Notes: generated by a model from the letters alone, not told the origin. Shown: positions 16,654 through 24,777, numbered from the stretch's first letter. The stretch is 64,000 nucleotides of DNA from Azospirillum brasilense (GCF_005222205.1 NZ_CP032345.1:251001-315000); one strand, 5' to 3'. Numbers and translations are program-made.

Positions 16654-17400
16654 TTAGGCCGCGATTGCCTTGATGCGCAGTTCGCTTCTAGAGAACGGAA
16701 CGGGGTTGCTCACGTGCTTGAGCAGGATCAGGCTATGGTTCTCCCATTCGACGCGGTCGTCATATACAGACTCCCGCGCAATCTCCGGATACTCCTCCTT
16801 GAGGTCCAAGAACTCAGAAACTCTACGCTCAACCGCTTGTTGGTTTGGGACGGCCTCAACAAAGGCAATTGGCGCTTTTTCTGCGCGATCTAGAATAATG
16901 TTGCCTACCCGGTATTCGCGACCACTGCTTCCAACGATCGCCTCGCGTTCCCTGAGCCGCGTCCCGACAAGCTCTCGAAGCCTGGAAGACACGGCCTCTC
17001 TGAAGATTTCAGCGTGCTCGGCGGCGGCGCGCAACGCTTGGTCGCCCACTACCCGAGATGCGTTCGCCACGAGAACGATTGCGACGGCGAGTTGGTCAGC
17101 CATGCACCGCATACTCATGCGCCCATCTATGAACTCGCAGCCGTACTGATGAGCAAGTTGTGCCAATCGACTACGGAGCCGCTTCGTCAACTCGACACCA
17201 GATAGGGTTAGGAACATTGCTCCTGCGCCAGCATCATGGACGACGTGTTGTCCGGCCTCGACCGTCACCAGCACATTGACCGCTTGTCCGTTCGGATAGA
17301 TCACGGGCATGGTCACCTCCACGCCAGCCGGCGTATGCCTTGCCTTGATAAGGGAACGGCAAGCCGCCTCTAGGTCCGTGTCTGATATGCGCGTATTCAT
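16654..17400 (-). CDS. DUF1828-like protein of a two-gene accessory module
   Basis: 248 residues. The first 90 (MPVIYPNGQAVNVLVTVEAG, VHDAGAGAMFLTLSGVEL, FIDGRMSMRC) resemble the DUF1828 pattern, in which a G-x-x-I/V strand is followed by a conserved D-x-G. The C-terminal half (VGNIILDRAEKAPIAFVEAV) is reminiscent of the DUF1829-type extension. The function of these families is unknown. Its ATG overlaps the stop of the gene at 17397 by four bases, so the pair is coupled. The third-position bias is weaker than in the phage genes around it, which suggests a separately acquired cargo pair. Confidence 0.65.
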   Translation of the reverse strand: MNTRISDTDLEAACRSLIKARHTPAGVEVTMPVIYPNGQAVNVLVTVEAGQHVVHDAGAGAMFLTLSGVELTKRLRSRLAQLAHQYGCEFIDGRMSMRCMADQLAVAIVLVANASRVVGDQALRAAAEHAEIFREAVSSRLRELVGTRLREREAIVGSSGREYRVGNIILDRAEKAPIAFVEAVPNQQAVERRVSEFLDLKEEYPEIARESVYDDRVEWENHSLILLKHVSNPVPFSRSELRIKAIAA

Positions 17401-17861
17401 AGCGGCAGTTCCAGTTGCCTGTCTCGGCCATGCGGGGGCTTGTACCGCACGGCGTCCTCGATTTTAGCAGCTTCCAAAAACTCGGATAGCCACTCTTTGT
17501 GAGTGAGCCTTCGCCTGTCTGGACGCGCCTCCATCCCCGGCCACCACTGCCAATGCGTCTCAGAGACGACAGATTTAGTGCTGATATTAAAGTGCGTCCG
17601 CGCTGGATCGACGTCCAGTGCGAGTATCCGGATTTTCCTGAAGATCAGAGCAAAGCCGTACTTGGGCGGAAAGAATGTCCTATTGGCGGTCAGGATCAAC
17701 TCAGCGCCTTCTGTCCCGCCTCCGGTGACGGCAATGAACAGCTTCGCCTCCACGTAATCAGGATGCGTCTTGTTGCGCCAACGAACGTTTCCCATGGCGA
17801 ATTTTTCGGCTGCAAAGAACCGATCAACCGCCGCCGCCATAGCTTCGCGCTCTGACCCCAT
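17397..17861 (-). CDS. Hypothetical protein, partner of the DUF1828-like gene
   Basis: 154 residues. There is a mixed alpha/beta start (DRFFAAEKFAMGNVRWRNKT), a hydrophobic strand pair (TEGAELILTANRTFFPPKYG, FALIFRKIRILALDVDP) and a helical C-terminus. I do not recognise it. The four-base overlap (ATGA) with the gene at 16654 shows that the two are made together. In a prophage late region such pairs are often superinfection-exclusion or toxin/antitoxin cargo, but nothing here proves that. The start is uncertain: an ATG seven codons in is also possible. Confidence 0.6.
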   Translation of the reverse strand: MGSEREAMAAAVDRFFAAEKFAMGNVRWRNKTHPDYVEAKLFIAVTGGGTEGAELILTANRTFFPPKYGFALIFRKIRILALDVDPARTHFNISTKSVVSETHWQWWPGMEARPDRRRLTHKEWLSEFLEAAKIEDAVRYKPPHGRDRQLELPL

Positions 17862-17904
17862 CCCCTTATCTCACCACTTCCTCACCTCAACCACGCGGGC
17901 TTAA

Positions 17905-18186
17905 CTACTTCGCCTTGATGCAGACAGGCTGAGCGGGGACCCCCAACTGCACTGGAGGGGCTGCGCCCTTTTCGGCAGCCACGAAGTAATCCGTGCTGCA
18001 AAGAACTACGGTCCTCGACGCGTGATCGTAGAGCCACAAGCCGTTGTTGCCGGCGGATATTGAAACCGCGCCACCCCCCTGAGCCTGGGCGTCCATTGAA
18101 CCGCTGAATGCAACGACGCCTGCGGCGCCCACAACGGCGCCGACCATCAGCGCTCCGCCTGCGATGAGCGTTTCTCGCACGATCAC
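17905..18186 (-). CDS. Small membrane-anchored or exported hypothetical protein
   Basis: 93 residues from a GTG at 18186, with GGGAG close by. A second GTG lies two codons in. The first 33 residues form one long hydrophobic helix (AGGALMVGAVVGAAGVVAFSG), ending DAQAQ, which could be a signal-peptidase site or a membrane anchor. The rest contains two cysteines (VLCSTDYF, PVCIKAK) that could pair in the periplasm. It is located just downstream of the endolysin gene. This would suit an accessory lysis protein, but no family is recognised. Confidence 0.6.
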   Translation of the reverse strand: MIVRETLIAGGALMVGAVVGAAGVVAFSGSMDAQAQGGGAVSISAGNNGLWLYDHASRTVVLCSTDYFVAAEKGAAPPVQLGVPAQPVCIKAK

Positions 18187-18276
18187 TTACTCCCGCATGA
18201 GCGCTAGCCGCCGAGCGCCACCGGTGCGAGTGTGAAGGGAAATTCTAAACAGTTTGTGACTAGCAACGCTCAACGA

Positions 18277-18750
18277 TCATCCCGCCTCGAACAGCTTCGC
18301 CTCCGCAACCCGGCGCTTCTTCAGCCCCTCCAGCTCGACCTTCTTCCCGTTGACCGTAGCGAACACCCACCGCCCGAACTGGGCGACGGCGCCCTTGTGG
18401 TCGCCCTGGTTCAGTAGGCGTAGCAACGTCGAGGACTGCAAGGCGCCGGCCCCCAGGTTGAACACGAAGGAGGCGAGTGCGCCGCGCTGCCGATCGGTCA
18501 GCGGCACCTTCACGAGCCGGTCGACGTCACGGGCGGCCTCGGCCATGTCGGCGCGCAGGTAGACCTCAGCCTGGAGGGAGGTGATGGTCTGGCCCATCCG
18601 GACCCCGGCGGTGTGGCCGTAGCCGATGGTCGGCACGCCAGCAGGACACAGGTAGGCCTTCAGGTACAGGCCCTCGAAGTGGCGGACGAGGGCCAGGACG
18701 TCGGGGTGGATCTCGCGCGGGATCGCCGCGCCGGAGGGCACGTTGGTCAT
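18277..18750 (-). CDS. Phage endolysin, GH24 lysozyme (muramidase)
   Basis: 157 residues. It cleaves the glycan backbone of peptidoglycan at lysis. The catalytic triad spacing of the family, E-8aa-(D/C)-5aa-T, is exact: E26 in RHFEG, C35 in YLCPAG, T41 in VPTIGYGHT. The C-terminal domain carries the usual QRGALASFVFNLGAGALQSS and KRRVAEAKLF helices. There is no N-terminal hydrophobic signal, so export would need a holin. The start has GAGGAAG seven bases upstream. The structured RNA at 18781-18850 ends about 30 bases before this gene. Confidence 0.93.
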   Translation of the reverse strand: MTNVPSGAAIPREIHPDVLALVRHFEGLYLKAYLCPAGVPTIGYGHTAGVRMGQTITSLQAEVYLRADMAEAARDVDRLVKVPLTDRQRGALASFVFNLGAGALQSSTLLRLLNQGDHKGAVAQFGRWVFATVNGKKVELEGLKKRRVAEAKLFEAG

Positions 18751-18780
18751 TGGGTTACTTCCTCATTGGAATTGTTTTAA

Positions 18781-18850
18781 AGAGCCGCCCCGTTTAGCGT
18801 TGCTCCATCTGCCTTCCAGGGCAGGGGATTAGCTGAACCTCGGCGGCTCT
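18781..18850 (-). ncRNA. C4-like antisense RNA (phage P1/P7 c4 type)
   Basis: On the minus strand there is a 9-bp outer stem (AGAGCCGCC with GGCGGCTCT) that encloses GAGGTTCAGCTAATCCCC, a small TGCC/GGCA hairpin with loop CTGG-AA, then GGAGCAACGCTAAAC. This outer-stem/hairpin layout and the GAGGTTyAGCTAATC ... GGAGCAACGCTAAAC cores match my recollection of the C4 antisense RNA class. In P1, c4 RNA blocks translation of the antirepressor operon. The complement of its core lies just upstream (18898-18907). Codon use inside the element is not phage-like, which favours RNA over peptide. No covariance search was run. Confidence 0.62.
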
Positions 18851-18897
18851 CTGGGGCCGCCATTCTTTTTGCCAGCGCGCCGAGCCCCGACAGACTG

Positions 18898-18907
18898 GAG
18901 GTTCAGC
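18898..18907 (-). promoter_or_regulatory. Predicted pairing target of the C4-like RNA
   Basis: The minus strand reads GCTGAACCTC, perfectly complementary over 10 bases to GAGGTTCAGC inside the C4-like element at 18832-18841. It covers the stop codon of the small gene at 18903. Pairing here crosses the outer stem of the element, so the two structures are alternatives or form a pseudoknot. Confidence 0.55.
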
Positions 18908-19076
18908 GGGTCGCGGCGTTCGCACCCAGCCGCAGGTGGCCTGTACTCATCCCCTGGCGCGCGACGATGAGCAGGTGTGCCAGCAGCAGGCGGGCGGCGG
19001 CCTCGTCCCCGCCGCAATCGGCCAGGGCCTTGTCGGCGACCTGCTGGGCGTCGGGTTGGGTGGGCGGCTCCGGCAT
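18903..19076 (-). CDS. Small phage protein of the lysis region
   Basis: 57 residues, starting at an ATG that overlaps the previous stop (TGATG at 19076-19078) and ending at TGA 18905-18903. The sequence starts MPEPPTQPDAQQVADKALAD and continues with an amphipathic helix (LLLAHLLIVARQGM). Third codon positions are strongly GC, as in the neighbouring phage genes, which supports coding. It lies between the membrane protein gene (19076-19399) and the endolysin, and its stop codon is inside the predicted C4 target. Confidence 0.7.
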   Translation of the reverse strand: MPEPPTQPDAQQVADKALADCGGDEAAARLLLAHLLIVARQGMSTGHLRLGANAATR

Positions 19077-19399
19077 CACGCCACCCGGCGGTCGTGCTGG
19101 TCGATGTGGGTGTCCATGCGCTGCTGCAGCCCGTCCAGCCGCTCCGACAGGCTGTTCAGCAGCGCGAACACCTCGTCAATCGAATGGCTGGCCGGCTGCG
19201 GACGGTTCAGCCACATCCGCCAGCCCAGCAGGCCGGCGGCGGACAGGATCGCGGCGGCCTGCACGGAGGGGTGCGCGCCGGTCAGGGCCTGGATGGTGGA
19301 GCCGATCAGGCCGTTGACTGTGGGGTCGTCGGCCAGGGCGACCGCGGCGGGAAGGCCCGTGCCGATGACGGCCAGGGCGGCGACATGGGGCAGCTTCAT
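19076..19399 (-). CDS. Membrane protein of the lysis cassette (holin or spanin candidate)
   Basis: 107 residues from the ATG at 19399, with GGAG six bases upstream. The longer frame to 19648 runs back through other genes. There is a hydrophobic N-terminal helix (about 5-24, VAALAVIGTGLPAAVALA), a second hydrophobic helix (about 46-66, AAAILSAAGLLGWRMWL), then a heptad-like helix (EVFALLNSLSERLDGLQQRM). Two membrane segments and a coiled tail fit a class II holin or an inner-membrane spanin. It is coupled to the small gene that leads to the endolysin. Confidence 0.6.
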   Translation of the reverse strand: MKLPHVAALAVIGTGLPAAVALADDPTVNGLIGSTIQALTGAHPSVQAAAILSAAGLLGWRMWLNRPQPASHSIDEVFALLNSLSERLDGLQQRMDTHIDQHDRRVA

Positions 19400-19437
19400 A
19401 GTGGTCTCCTGCAGCCCGGCGCCATGGCACGGGCATG

Positions 19438-19459
19438 AAAAAGGCGCCTCGCGGGCGCC
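19438..19459 (-). terminator. Rho-independent terminator, leftward
   Basis: On the minus strand a GGCGCC stem with a five-base loop is followed by TTTTTCATGCCCG. It separates the tail-fibre assembly gene (19498) from the lysis genes and probably reduces read-through into lysis. Confidence 0.7.
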
Positions 19460-19497
19460 GGTCGGTGGACAGGGTTGGGAGTCTTGTCGCGGACGCG

Positions 19498-19899
19498 TCA
19501 GGGCTCGGTCGGCCAAAGCACCGCATGCGGGAATCCGGCCTGGGCCGGGAGGTCGGCGAGAGCCTGCATGTAGCCGTCCAGCGCGGCCAGATCGTCGGTC
19601 GGCACTTGGCCGAGGCGCGCCTCCCGGGCGTGCCGGCTGATCCGCCACGCCACCGCGTCCAGCCGACGGTCGCGCTCCGCCCGCACGATGGCGGCCATCT
19701 CCTCATCGGTCGGCGCCGGCGGGTCGGCGAGCATCGGTCGGCCATCCGGCCCGGGGACGATCTGCTTGCCGGCACACTGCCCGGCCATCACAGCGGCGAA
19801 GTCCGCCTCGCTGATCGCCACCGCGTCCGCGGGGATCGCCCGGCCGTGCCGGTCCGCGTCGTAGAAGCCGCCGGTGCTGGGTGCGTAGTACCTTGCCAT
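19498..19899 (-). CDS. Tail fibre assembly-like protein
   Basis: 133 residues. It starts MARYYAPSTGGFYDADRHG, then IPADAVAISEADFAAVMAGQ and a GKQIVPGPDGRP turn. This is the common N-terminal pattern of phage tail fibre assembly chaperones. The C-terminal half is helical and charged. Such proteins help fibres to trimerise or attach and may remain on the fibre. It follows the tail fibre gene directly, which is the usual order. Confidence 0.8.
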   Translation of the reverse strand: MARYYAPSTGGFYDADRHGRAIPADAVAISEADFAAVMAGQCAGKQIVPGPDGRPMLADPPAPTDEEMAAIVRAERDRRLDAVAWRISRHAREARLGQVPTDDLAALDGYMQALADLPAQAGFPHAVLWPTEP

Positions 19900-19911
19900 G
19901 GAAAAGCTCCT

Positions 19912-20430
19912 TCAGGTGCCAAGGACAAAAACTTGCACGTTGGCCAGGGCCAGAACGCCGTTCACGCGCGAGGAGACCCGGGTGCTGACCAGCGGGTTGA
20001 GGTCGGACACGTCGTCCCAGGACGCGGTGAAACTGGACGATGGGTTGGTCGCCGTCCCGGCGACGCTGACGATCGGCAGGAGTTTCGCGACCCGGAAGGC
20101 CTCCGGATGAACGAAGGTCCCCACCCCGCCCGCCGACGTCGTCAGATACCTGCACCATTGCAGCAGCAGGCCACCGGGCAACATCTGGCAGCCGACGGGG
20201 CCGTAGGACCGGGTGAAGGCGCCCAGCATGGTGGCCAACTGGTCGTATTTGGTGGGGTCCAGCGTCCCGCCGAACGCCTCGACCGCTCTGGCGATCTCCT
20301 CCTGCAAATGATTGAACATCGCGGCGTTGAGCGTGGTCGCCGGGTCCCCGAGCAGCGGGTTGCCGTCTTTGAAGCCGTTTTTTCCAGGTCCGTGTAGGTC
20401 CACAGCTTTTGTGGCGGAGTCGATGCGCAT
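19912..20430 (-). CDS. Phage tail fibre-like protein
   Basis: 172 residues from the second of two ATGs (20430). Its start MRIDSATKAVDLHGPGKNGF followed by GDPATTLNAAMFNHLQEEI is the pattern of the distal fibre proteins of Mu-like and P2-like phages. The second half (GPVGCQMLPGGLLLQWCRYL onward) resembles the gp53-like C-terminal fibre domain made of beta strands. It probably takes part in host recognition together with the large spike gene upstream. Confidence 0.75.
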   Translation of the reverse strand: MRIDSATKAVDLHGPGKNGFKDGNPLLGDPATTLNAAMFNHLQEEIARAVEAFGGTLDPTKYDQLATMLGAFTRSYGPVGCQMLPGGLLLQWCRYLTTSAGGVGTFVHPEAFRVAKLLPIVSVAGTATNPSSSFTASWDDVSDLNPLVSTRVSSRVNGVLALANVQVFVLGT

Positions 20431-20445
20431 CATGAGAGGGATTCC

Positions 20446-22533
20446 TTACGCGAAGACGCGCTGTTCAAGCGCAGTGATCCGGGAGTCCGAGAGGTCGGCG
20501 CGGCGGCGCTGATAGGCGGCCTCGACCACCAGGCATTGGTCGTAGCGCAGCCCCCAGCGCTCGCCCGTGACGCGCACGGAGCCGTCCGGGTCGCCGGTCG
20601 GTTCGGTCAGGTCGTCGCGGCACAGCAGGCCGTAGCGCCACGGGTTGAGGCCCTGTGCGGCCAGGACGTCGTGAACGTCCTGCGCAATGGCGCCGGCATG
20701 GATGCGGGCGCCATCGCCTTTCGCCTCGACCGCGTCCCGGAACCGGTACAGGCGCCACGACACGCCGCCCCAAGCGTCGAGAAGGGCATCGTCAATCGGG
20801 GCAAAGTCTTGCTTGGCCGCGCGGTCCGACGTGTTGACCACGCCCGACGCGCCGTAGATGTTGCGGGCACGAAGCGACGCGCCGCCGATGTCCAACGCGT
20901 TGTCGACCATGGGCTGCAGGTGGCCGTCGTGGTGGATTTGCCAGCGGTCCACCAGGACGCCCATCCGCCGGCTTTGCAGCACCAGCGCGCCCGCGGCGTT
21001 GGCCAGGGTCCCGTCCACCAGGTGCCCACGGATTCCCGCGACGTCCCCGTAGACGCCACCGCTGAAGACCGATCGGAGCGCCACCTGTCCGCCGCGGCCG
21101 ACGGCGAGGCCTCGACGATCGGCCACGGCCACCATGTTGCCCAGCTCGTCGGCGCAACGAATGAAGACGTTGCCCCAGATTTCCACGGTGCCAAGCACCG
21201 ACGCGGCGATGTCCAGCGGGTCGGTGATGTCCTCAAAGACGTTGCCCTCGATCAGCGTGCCCCCACCGCCGGCCTCCACGATCACACCCTTGGTGTTCGT
21301 GAAAATCTCGTTGCCGACGATCAGACCGCGGCCGTTCTTGACGCGGATGCCGCCGCCGAAGCGCCCCCCGGTCACCGACACCGTGGCATGCCCGTGGCTG
21401 TTGCCCACCGTGTCGATGGTGATCGTGTCGACGCCCTGGCCGATCCCGGTGCAGTTGAGCAGCGACACGTAAGCCGACGTTCCGGTGATGAAGAAGCCGC
21501 CCAAGATGCCGGTGTCGGGTGACGTGTAATCGGCCTGGCAGCGGATCAGCGTCACGTTGCTGACGTTGTGCAGGACGTAGCCCTGGACGTGGCCATAGCT
21601 GAAGCAGTCCACGAGCGAGAACCAGTCGGCCGGCCCCGACACGTCGTTGGACACCCGGAACCCATAGCCCGTGCGCCGCAGCGGCGCCGCCGCGGCCTCC
21701 GACCCGGCCCCCACGCCCGGCGTGTAGGCGGTCAGGTATGGCCAGGCATGGACGGAGGCGATGCGTCCGATGTCGAAGCCACCGGGAACGTGAAGCCCGC
21801 TGTGCGCGTCGATGCCGACATGCCGGATGCCCGGCCGCGCACGGCCCCGGGTGTCGATCCCCAGGCCAAAGCCCAGGATCATGCAGTCCAGCACCGTTGC
21901 GTCGTCGCCACCGAACTCGACGGCGGTGCCGTTCATCTGGCCGGGGATCGTCGCGGCGACGGCAGCGGACGGGACCGGCTGGGTCAGCCCGGCCCGGATG
22001 ATCAGCAACCCGCGCAGCCCGGCACGCTCGCCCAGCGTGATCGTGGCGGCCCCGAGCCGCAGTTGCCCGCCCAGGTCGTAATACGACTTGGTCGCGGCGT
22101 CCTGCAGCCCGCCGTGGCCACCCGGTCCGACAACGGTCCAGCCCTGCGGGATGGTGAGCGACGAGCCCAGCAGGACCTTCGCGGATTCCGGCACATAGAT
22201 CGGGCCGGGCCGGCGTGTCGTCGTGGCGAAGAACAGGGCGAGCGCTGTCCTATCGTCGGCGACACCATCGGCCACAACCCCGGTGATGTCGAAGACGGAC
22301 AGCCGCTCGCCCAGCTTCTGCGCGACCGGCCGCACCTGCGACCCCCCGTCTGCGACGACGGCCGCGTTGGCGAGATCCGCGCGTGCGGTTTCGACGCCGC
22401 CCGGCGTCTCGCCATCATGGACGCGCAGGGTCCGCCTGGTGGTGTCCACCATGACTTCGCGTGGCAGGCCGGTCACCCCGGCCATCTGCCCGGTCGGGTA
22501 GCCGATCAATGCAAGTCGGTCGAGCTTGTTCAT
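20446..22533 (-). CDS. Tail spike/fibre with beta-helix and S74 chaperone domain
   Basis: 695 residues from the ATG at 22533, which overlaps the previous stop as ATGA. The frame runs open further upstream but only inside the gp48 gene. N-terminus: LPREVMVDTTRRTLRVHDGE, a short motif common at fibre starts. About 75-560 is a right-handed beta-helix of the pectate-lyase type with repeating short strands and Gly/Asn turns (GFRVSNDVSGPADWFSLVDC and later rungs). The last 130 residues are an S74 intramolecular chaperone: the catalytic Ser is in NTSDRAAKQD, followed by GAIAQDVHDVLAAQG. Such domains fold the trimer and then cut themselves off. Confidence 0.88.
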   Translation of the reverse strand: MNKLDRLALIGYPTGQMAGVTGLPREVMVDTTRRTLRVHDGETPGGVETARADLANAAVVADGGSQVRPVAQKLGERLSVFDITGVVADGVADDRTALALFFATTTRRPGPIYVPESAKVLLGSSLTIPQGWTVVGPGGHGGLQDAATKSYYDLGGQLRLGAATITLGERAGLRGLLIIRAGLTQPVPSAAVAATIPGQMNGTAVEFGGDDATVLDCMILGFGLGIDTRGRARPGIRHVGIDAHSGLHVPGGFDIGRIASVHAWPYLTAYTPGVGAGSEAAAAPLRRTGYGFRVSNDVSGPADWFSLVDCFSYGHVQGYVLHNVSNVTLIRCQADYTSPDTGILGGFFITGTSAYVSLLNCTGIGQGVDTITIDTVGNSHGHATVSVTGGRFGGGIRVKNGRGLIVGNEIFTNTKGVIVEAGGGGTLIEGNVFEDITDPLDIAASVLGTVEIWGNVFIRCADELGNMVAVADRRGLAVGRGGQVALRSVFSGGVYGDVAGIRGHLVDGTLANAAGALVLQSRRMGVLVDRWQIHHDGHLQPMVDNALDIGGASLRARNIYGASGVVNTSDRAAKQDFAPIDDALLDAWGGVSWRLYRFRDAVEAKGDGARIHAGAIAQDVHDVLAAQGLNPWRYGLLCRDDLTEPTGDPDGSVRVTGERWGLRYDQCLVVEAAYQRRRADLSDSRITALEQRVFA

Positions 22534-23234
22534 TCCGTCCATCCATGCAGGTCGCCGGTCATGAGGTCCACGGACGCCCCAGAGCCGGCCATCAGGTCGC
22601 GGGTGACGCCGGTGGCGTCCGTCAGGTCGAGGTCCGGGCGGTAGCCGAACAGCACCGCGCTGTGCGCCGGCGCCGCCCGGCGGATCACGCATTCCAGAAG
22701 CGCCGACCCCCAAGCCGCGAGCGCCTCGTCGCAGCCGGAATTCGCCGTGAACGGGTAGCTGCCGGCGGAAATCGGCGCGTTCAGCCGCCACGCGTGCGGC
22801 CAGCCCGCTTCGGCCGTGTTCAGCGCCGCGCTGCAAGGTGAGCCGACGCTGAAGGGCGCGAATTCGGTGATCGTGCAGCCGGGATACCCCATGCTGTCGG
22901 CGAGCCCGATGAAGTAGCTCCGAGACTGACCACCTGTGTCGATCAGCTTCGAAACCACGCGCCGACGCCGCTCGGCCAAGCCAACGGCCGGACCGGTGCA
23001 TGCATCGGGAAGCCCAAGCGACGCCTCCCACTCCGGCAGAAGCAGCGTCGCTGTCGCCGGGAAGGCGTCGACCAGCAGTGCCGCCGCATCAGCGGTTTGC
23101 CGCTCGTACACGGCCGCCAGCCCGTCCAGCACCTGCCACTGCACGGTGCCAGCATCGCGCGGCCACGCCCGGCCACGGGGCAGCAGCGCTTGCAACGCCG
23201 ACCGGAAATCGGCGCGCGTGAATGTCCAGCCCAT
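22530..23234 (-). CDS. Mu gp48/YmfQ-like baseplate protein (DUF2313)
   Basis: 234 residues. The N-terminal ALQALLPRGRAWPRDAGTVQ and central PEWEASLGLPDACTG with ERRRRVVSKLIDTGGQ are the recognisable DUF2313 (YmfQ/Mu gp48) pattern. The protein sits in the baseplate wedge between the J protein and the fibre. The gene order gp46-gp47-gp48-fibre is conserved with Mu. Confidence 0.88.
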   Translation of the reverse strand: MGWTFTRADFRSALQALLPRGRAWPRDAGTVQWQVLDGLAAVYERQTADAAALLVDAFPATATLLLPEWEASLGLPDACTGPAVGLAERRRRVVSKLIDTGGQSRSYFIGLADSMGYPGCTITEFAPFSVGSPCSAALNTAEAGWPHAWRLNAPISAGSYPFTANSGCDEALAAWGSALLECVIRRAAPAHSAVLFGYRPDLDLTDATGVTRDLMAGSGASVDLMTGDLHGWTE

Positions 23235-23237
23235 GGG

Positions 23238-24325
23238 TCACGTCCAGGTGATAGCGCCGAGCGTCGGCAGGTGGCCGGCGGTCGCCGTGACATCGTCGGC
23301 CGGCACATTGATGTCGAAGGCCGTCAGGCCAAGCGCCCGGACCGCCGCCCACAGCGCGGCGACCCGCACCGTCCCACCCGGACTGCCATCGTCGCGCAGT
23401 TGCGCCGCCAAGGCTTCCGCCACCGCCGACCGGTAGGAAACCGGCACACCCGCGATGGTGAAGGCGATGGGTTGGGCCGCTGGGGCAACGACGGTCACCA
23501 GCGACGTGACCGGGGCGAGTGGCCAGAGGTGGTTGGCGACAGCCAGCTGGTCACCAGTTGCTTCGGGGCCTCGGCGTTCGTCCGTCGCCACGCCATCGGT
23601 ACCCACCGGGAAGCCATCGGGGTGGCTGTCGTCGAACATGACGTAGATGATGACCGACCCGACCCCAGCCCCGTGGGGGCACACCAAGCCCGCGTGACGC
23701 CCGGGACTTCCAGCGCCCAGGCCACGTAGTCGGCGGCGGCACCGCCCATGGGCGTCGTGGCGTAGGCTGCCAGCATTCGAGTGCGCAGCCCATCATCATC
23801 CTCGGCATCGGCACCGCCGGTGAGGACACCGGCCGTCCCGGACGACTGCACGCCGACAATCGCAGCGGTCAGCGCCATGGCGGCGCCAGCCGAGGCGTTG
23901 CCTACGGCGCCCGCCTCCACCGCCGTGACGGTGACCGCCACCGTGCCGCCGCCGCCCACAGCCACGGCGTCGTCCGTGGTGTAGGTGGCGCCGTCGTAGC
24001 GGGAGACCGAGGTCCCGGCAGGGAGAATTGCACCGGGTGCGCCGGTGAAGGTCACGGTTCCGGTCGCGGCAGCGGCCGGTTTGCGCGTCACGCCCTTCAG
24101 CGCGGCCCAGCCCTCCAGAGCCTCGTCCACCGCGGTGAAAGGAACGGCTTGCCGGGCGATCCAGTCCAGGTAGCCGTAATGCAGGTGAGCCATCGCAGCC
24201 TGGACGTCACCCAGCACGCGCAGCACGGCGCGGCGGAGGAGGTCCGCCCCAGCGCCGACGGCGGACGTGACGTCCTGCGCGACCTGCGCCCGGAGATCTG
24301 AGAGGGTTGGGCGTGAAAACGGCAT
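23238..24325 (-). pseudogene. Baseplate J (Mu gp47) gene with an apparent one-base frameshift
   Basis: Two frames together make a normal-length J protein. The first, from the ATG at 24325, holds the N-terminal and middle parts (IARQAVPFTAVDEALEGWA, GGAAADYVAWALEVPGVTRA) and stays open to 23495, but turns into non-protein-like sequence after TRAW. The second frame continues the family pattern from about 23684 (VCPHGAGVGSVIIYVMFDDS) to the stop at 23238. Adding one G to the TTGGTG at 23683-23687 restores TRAW-VCPHG. Gp47 shapes the baseplate wedge, so a true frameshift would make the phage non-infectious. A sequencing error is equally possible. Confidence 0.85.
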
Positions 24326-24763
24326 TTAGGCGACTCCCTGCCAAGCCCAGGAGGCGTTGAGCGCGACGGTGCGGCCGTCGCTGCGGTAAGCGGTGATGCG
24401 TAATCCGAGGAAGGACCGACGCTCCCAGGTTGCGACGATCTCGAAGCGGGCCACGACCCCATCGTCGATCAGCCATTCCAGCGCCTCGACGGCGTAGTCC
24501 TCGGCCCGCCGCCGGGTCTCTTCCGTCTGCTTGGCCCGGTCGAGCAGCCACAGACGGGAGCCAAGCTCCGGGGCGCCCCACCAGCCGCGACGGTCGGCCG
24601 TGCCGTCCGGGATCGCGTCATCGGGTTGGGCTTGGCGGTCGGTGAATATGGACAGCAAAATGGCGGTGGCCAGGTCGTCGCCTGTCTCCAGGTCCCCTCC
24701 GGGCGCAAGGGTCCAGTCGCCGCGGCTGTCCGCCGCGGACCATCTGATGGTGATGTCGGCCAT
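24326..24763 (-). CDS. Mu gp46-like baseplate protein
   Basis: 145 residues from the ATG at 24763 with GAGG in front. The longer frame to 24925 crosses a terminator. The sequence MADITIRWSAADSRGDW, LETGDDLATAILLSIFTDRQ and GWWGAPELGSRLWLLDRAK is the gp46/GPW-gp25-like pattern of contractile-tail baseplates. It lies immediately before the J gene, as in Mu. Confidence 0.9.
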   Translation of the reverse strand: MADITIRWSAADSRGDWTLAPGGDLETGDDLATAILLSIFTDRQAQPDDAIPDGTADRRGWWGAPELGSRLWLLDRAKQTEETRRRAEDYAVEALEWLIDDGVVARFEIVATWERRSFLGLRITAYRSDGRTVALNASWAWQGVA

Positions 24764-24777
24764 GGAAGCCTCAAAAG

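Noticed and set aside
18781-18850. A tRNA-like fold between the lysis genes
   Set aside because: The outer stem is longer than an acceptor stem, and there is no anticodon arm or T-loop consensus.
18784-18867. A 28-codon frame inside the C4-like element, in frame with the 57-residue gene after its stop
   Set aside because: Third positions are not GC-biased as in all phage genes here, and the sequence is fully accounted for by RNA structure. Stop read-through could not be excluded but has no support.
18829-19017. A 62-codon minus-strand frame across the lysis region
   Set aside because: Its product is Arg/Pro-rich, and it overlaps in another frame the 57-residue gene with better codon bias and coupling.
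20446-23031. The full 861-codon frame for the tail spike
   Set aside because: The first 166 codons lie inside the gp48 gene and are Arg-rich nonsense; the ATG at 22533 with ATGA overlap is the real start.
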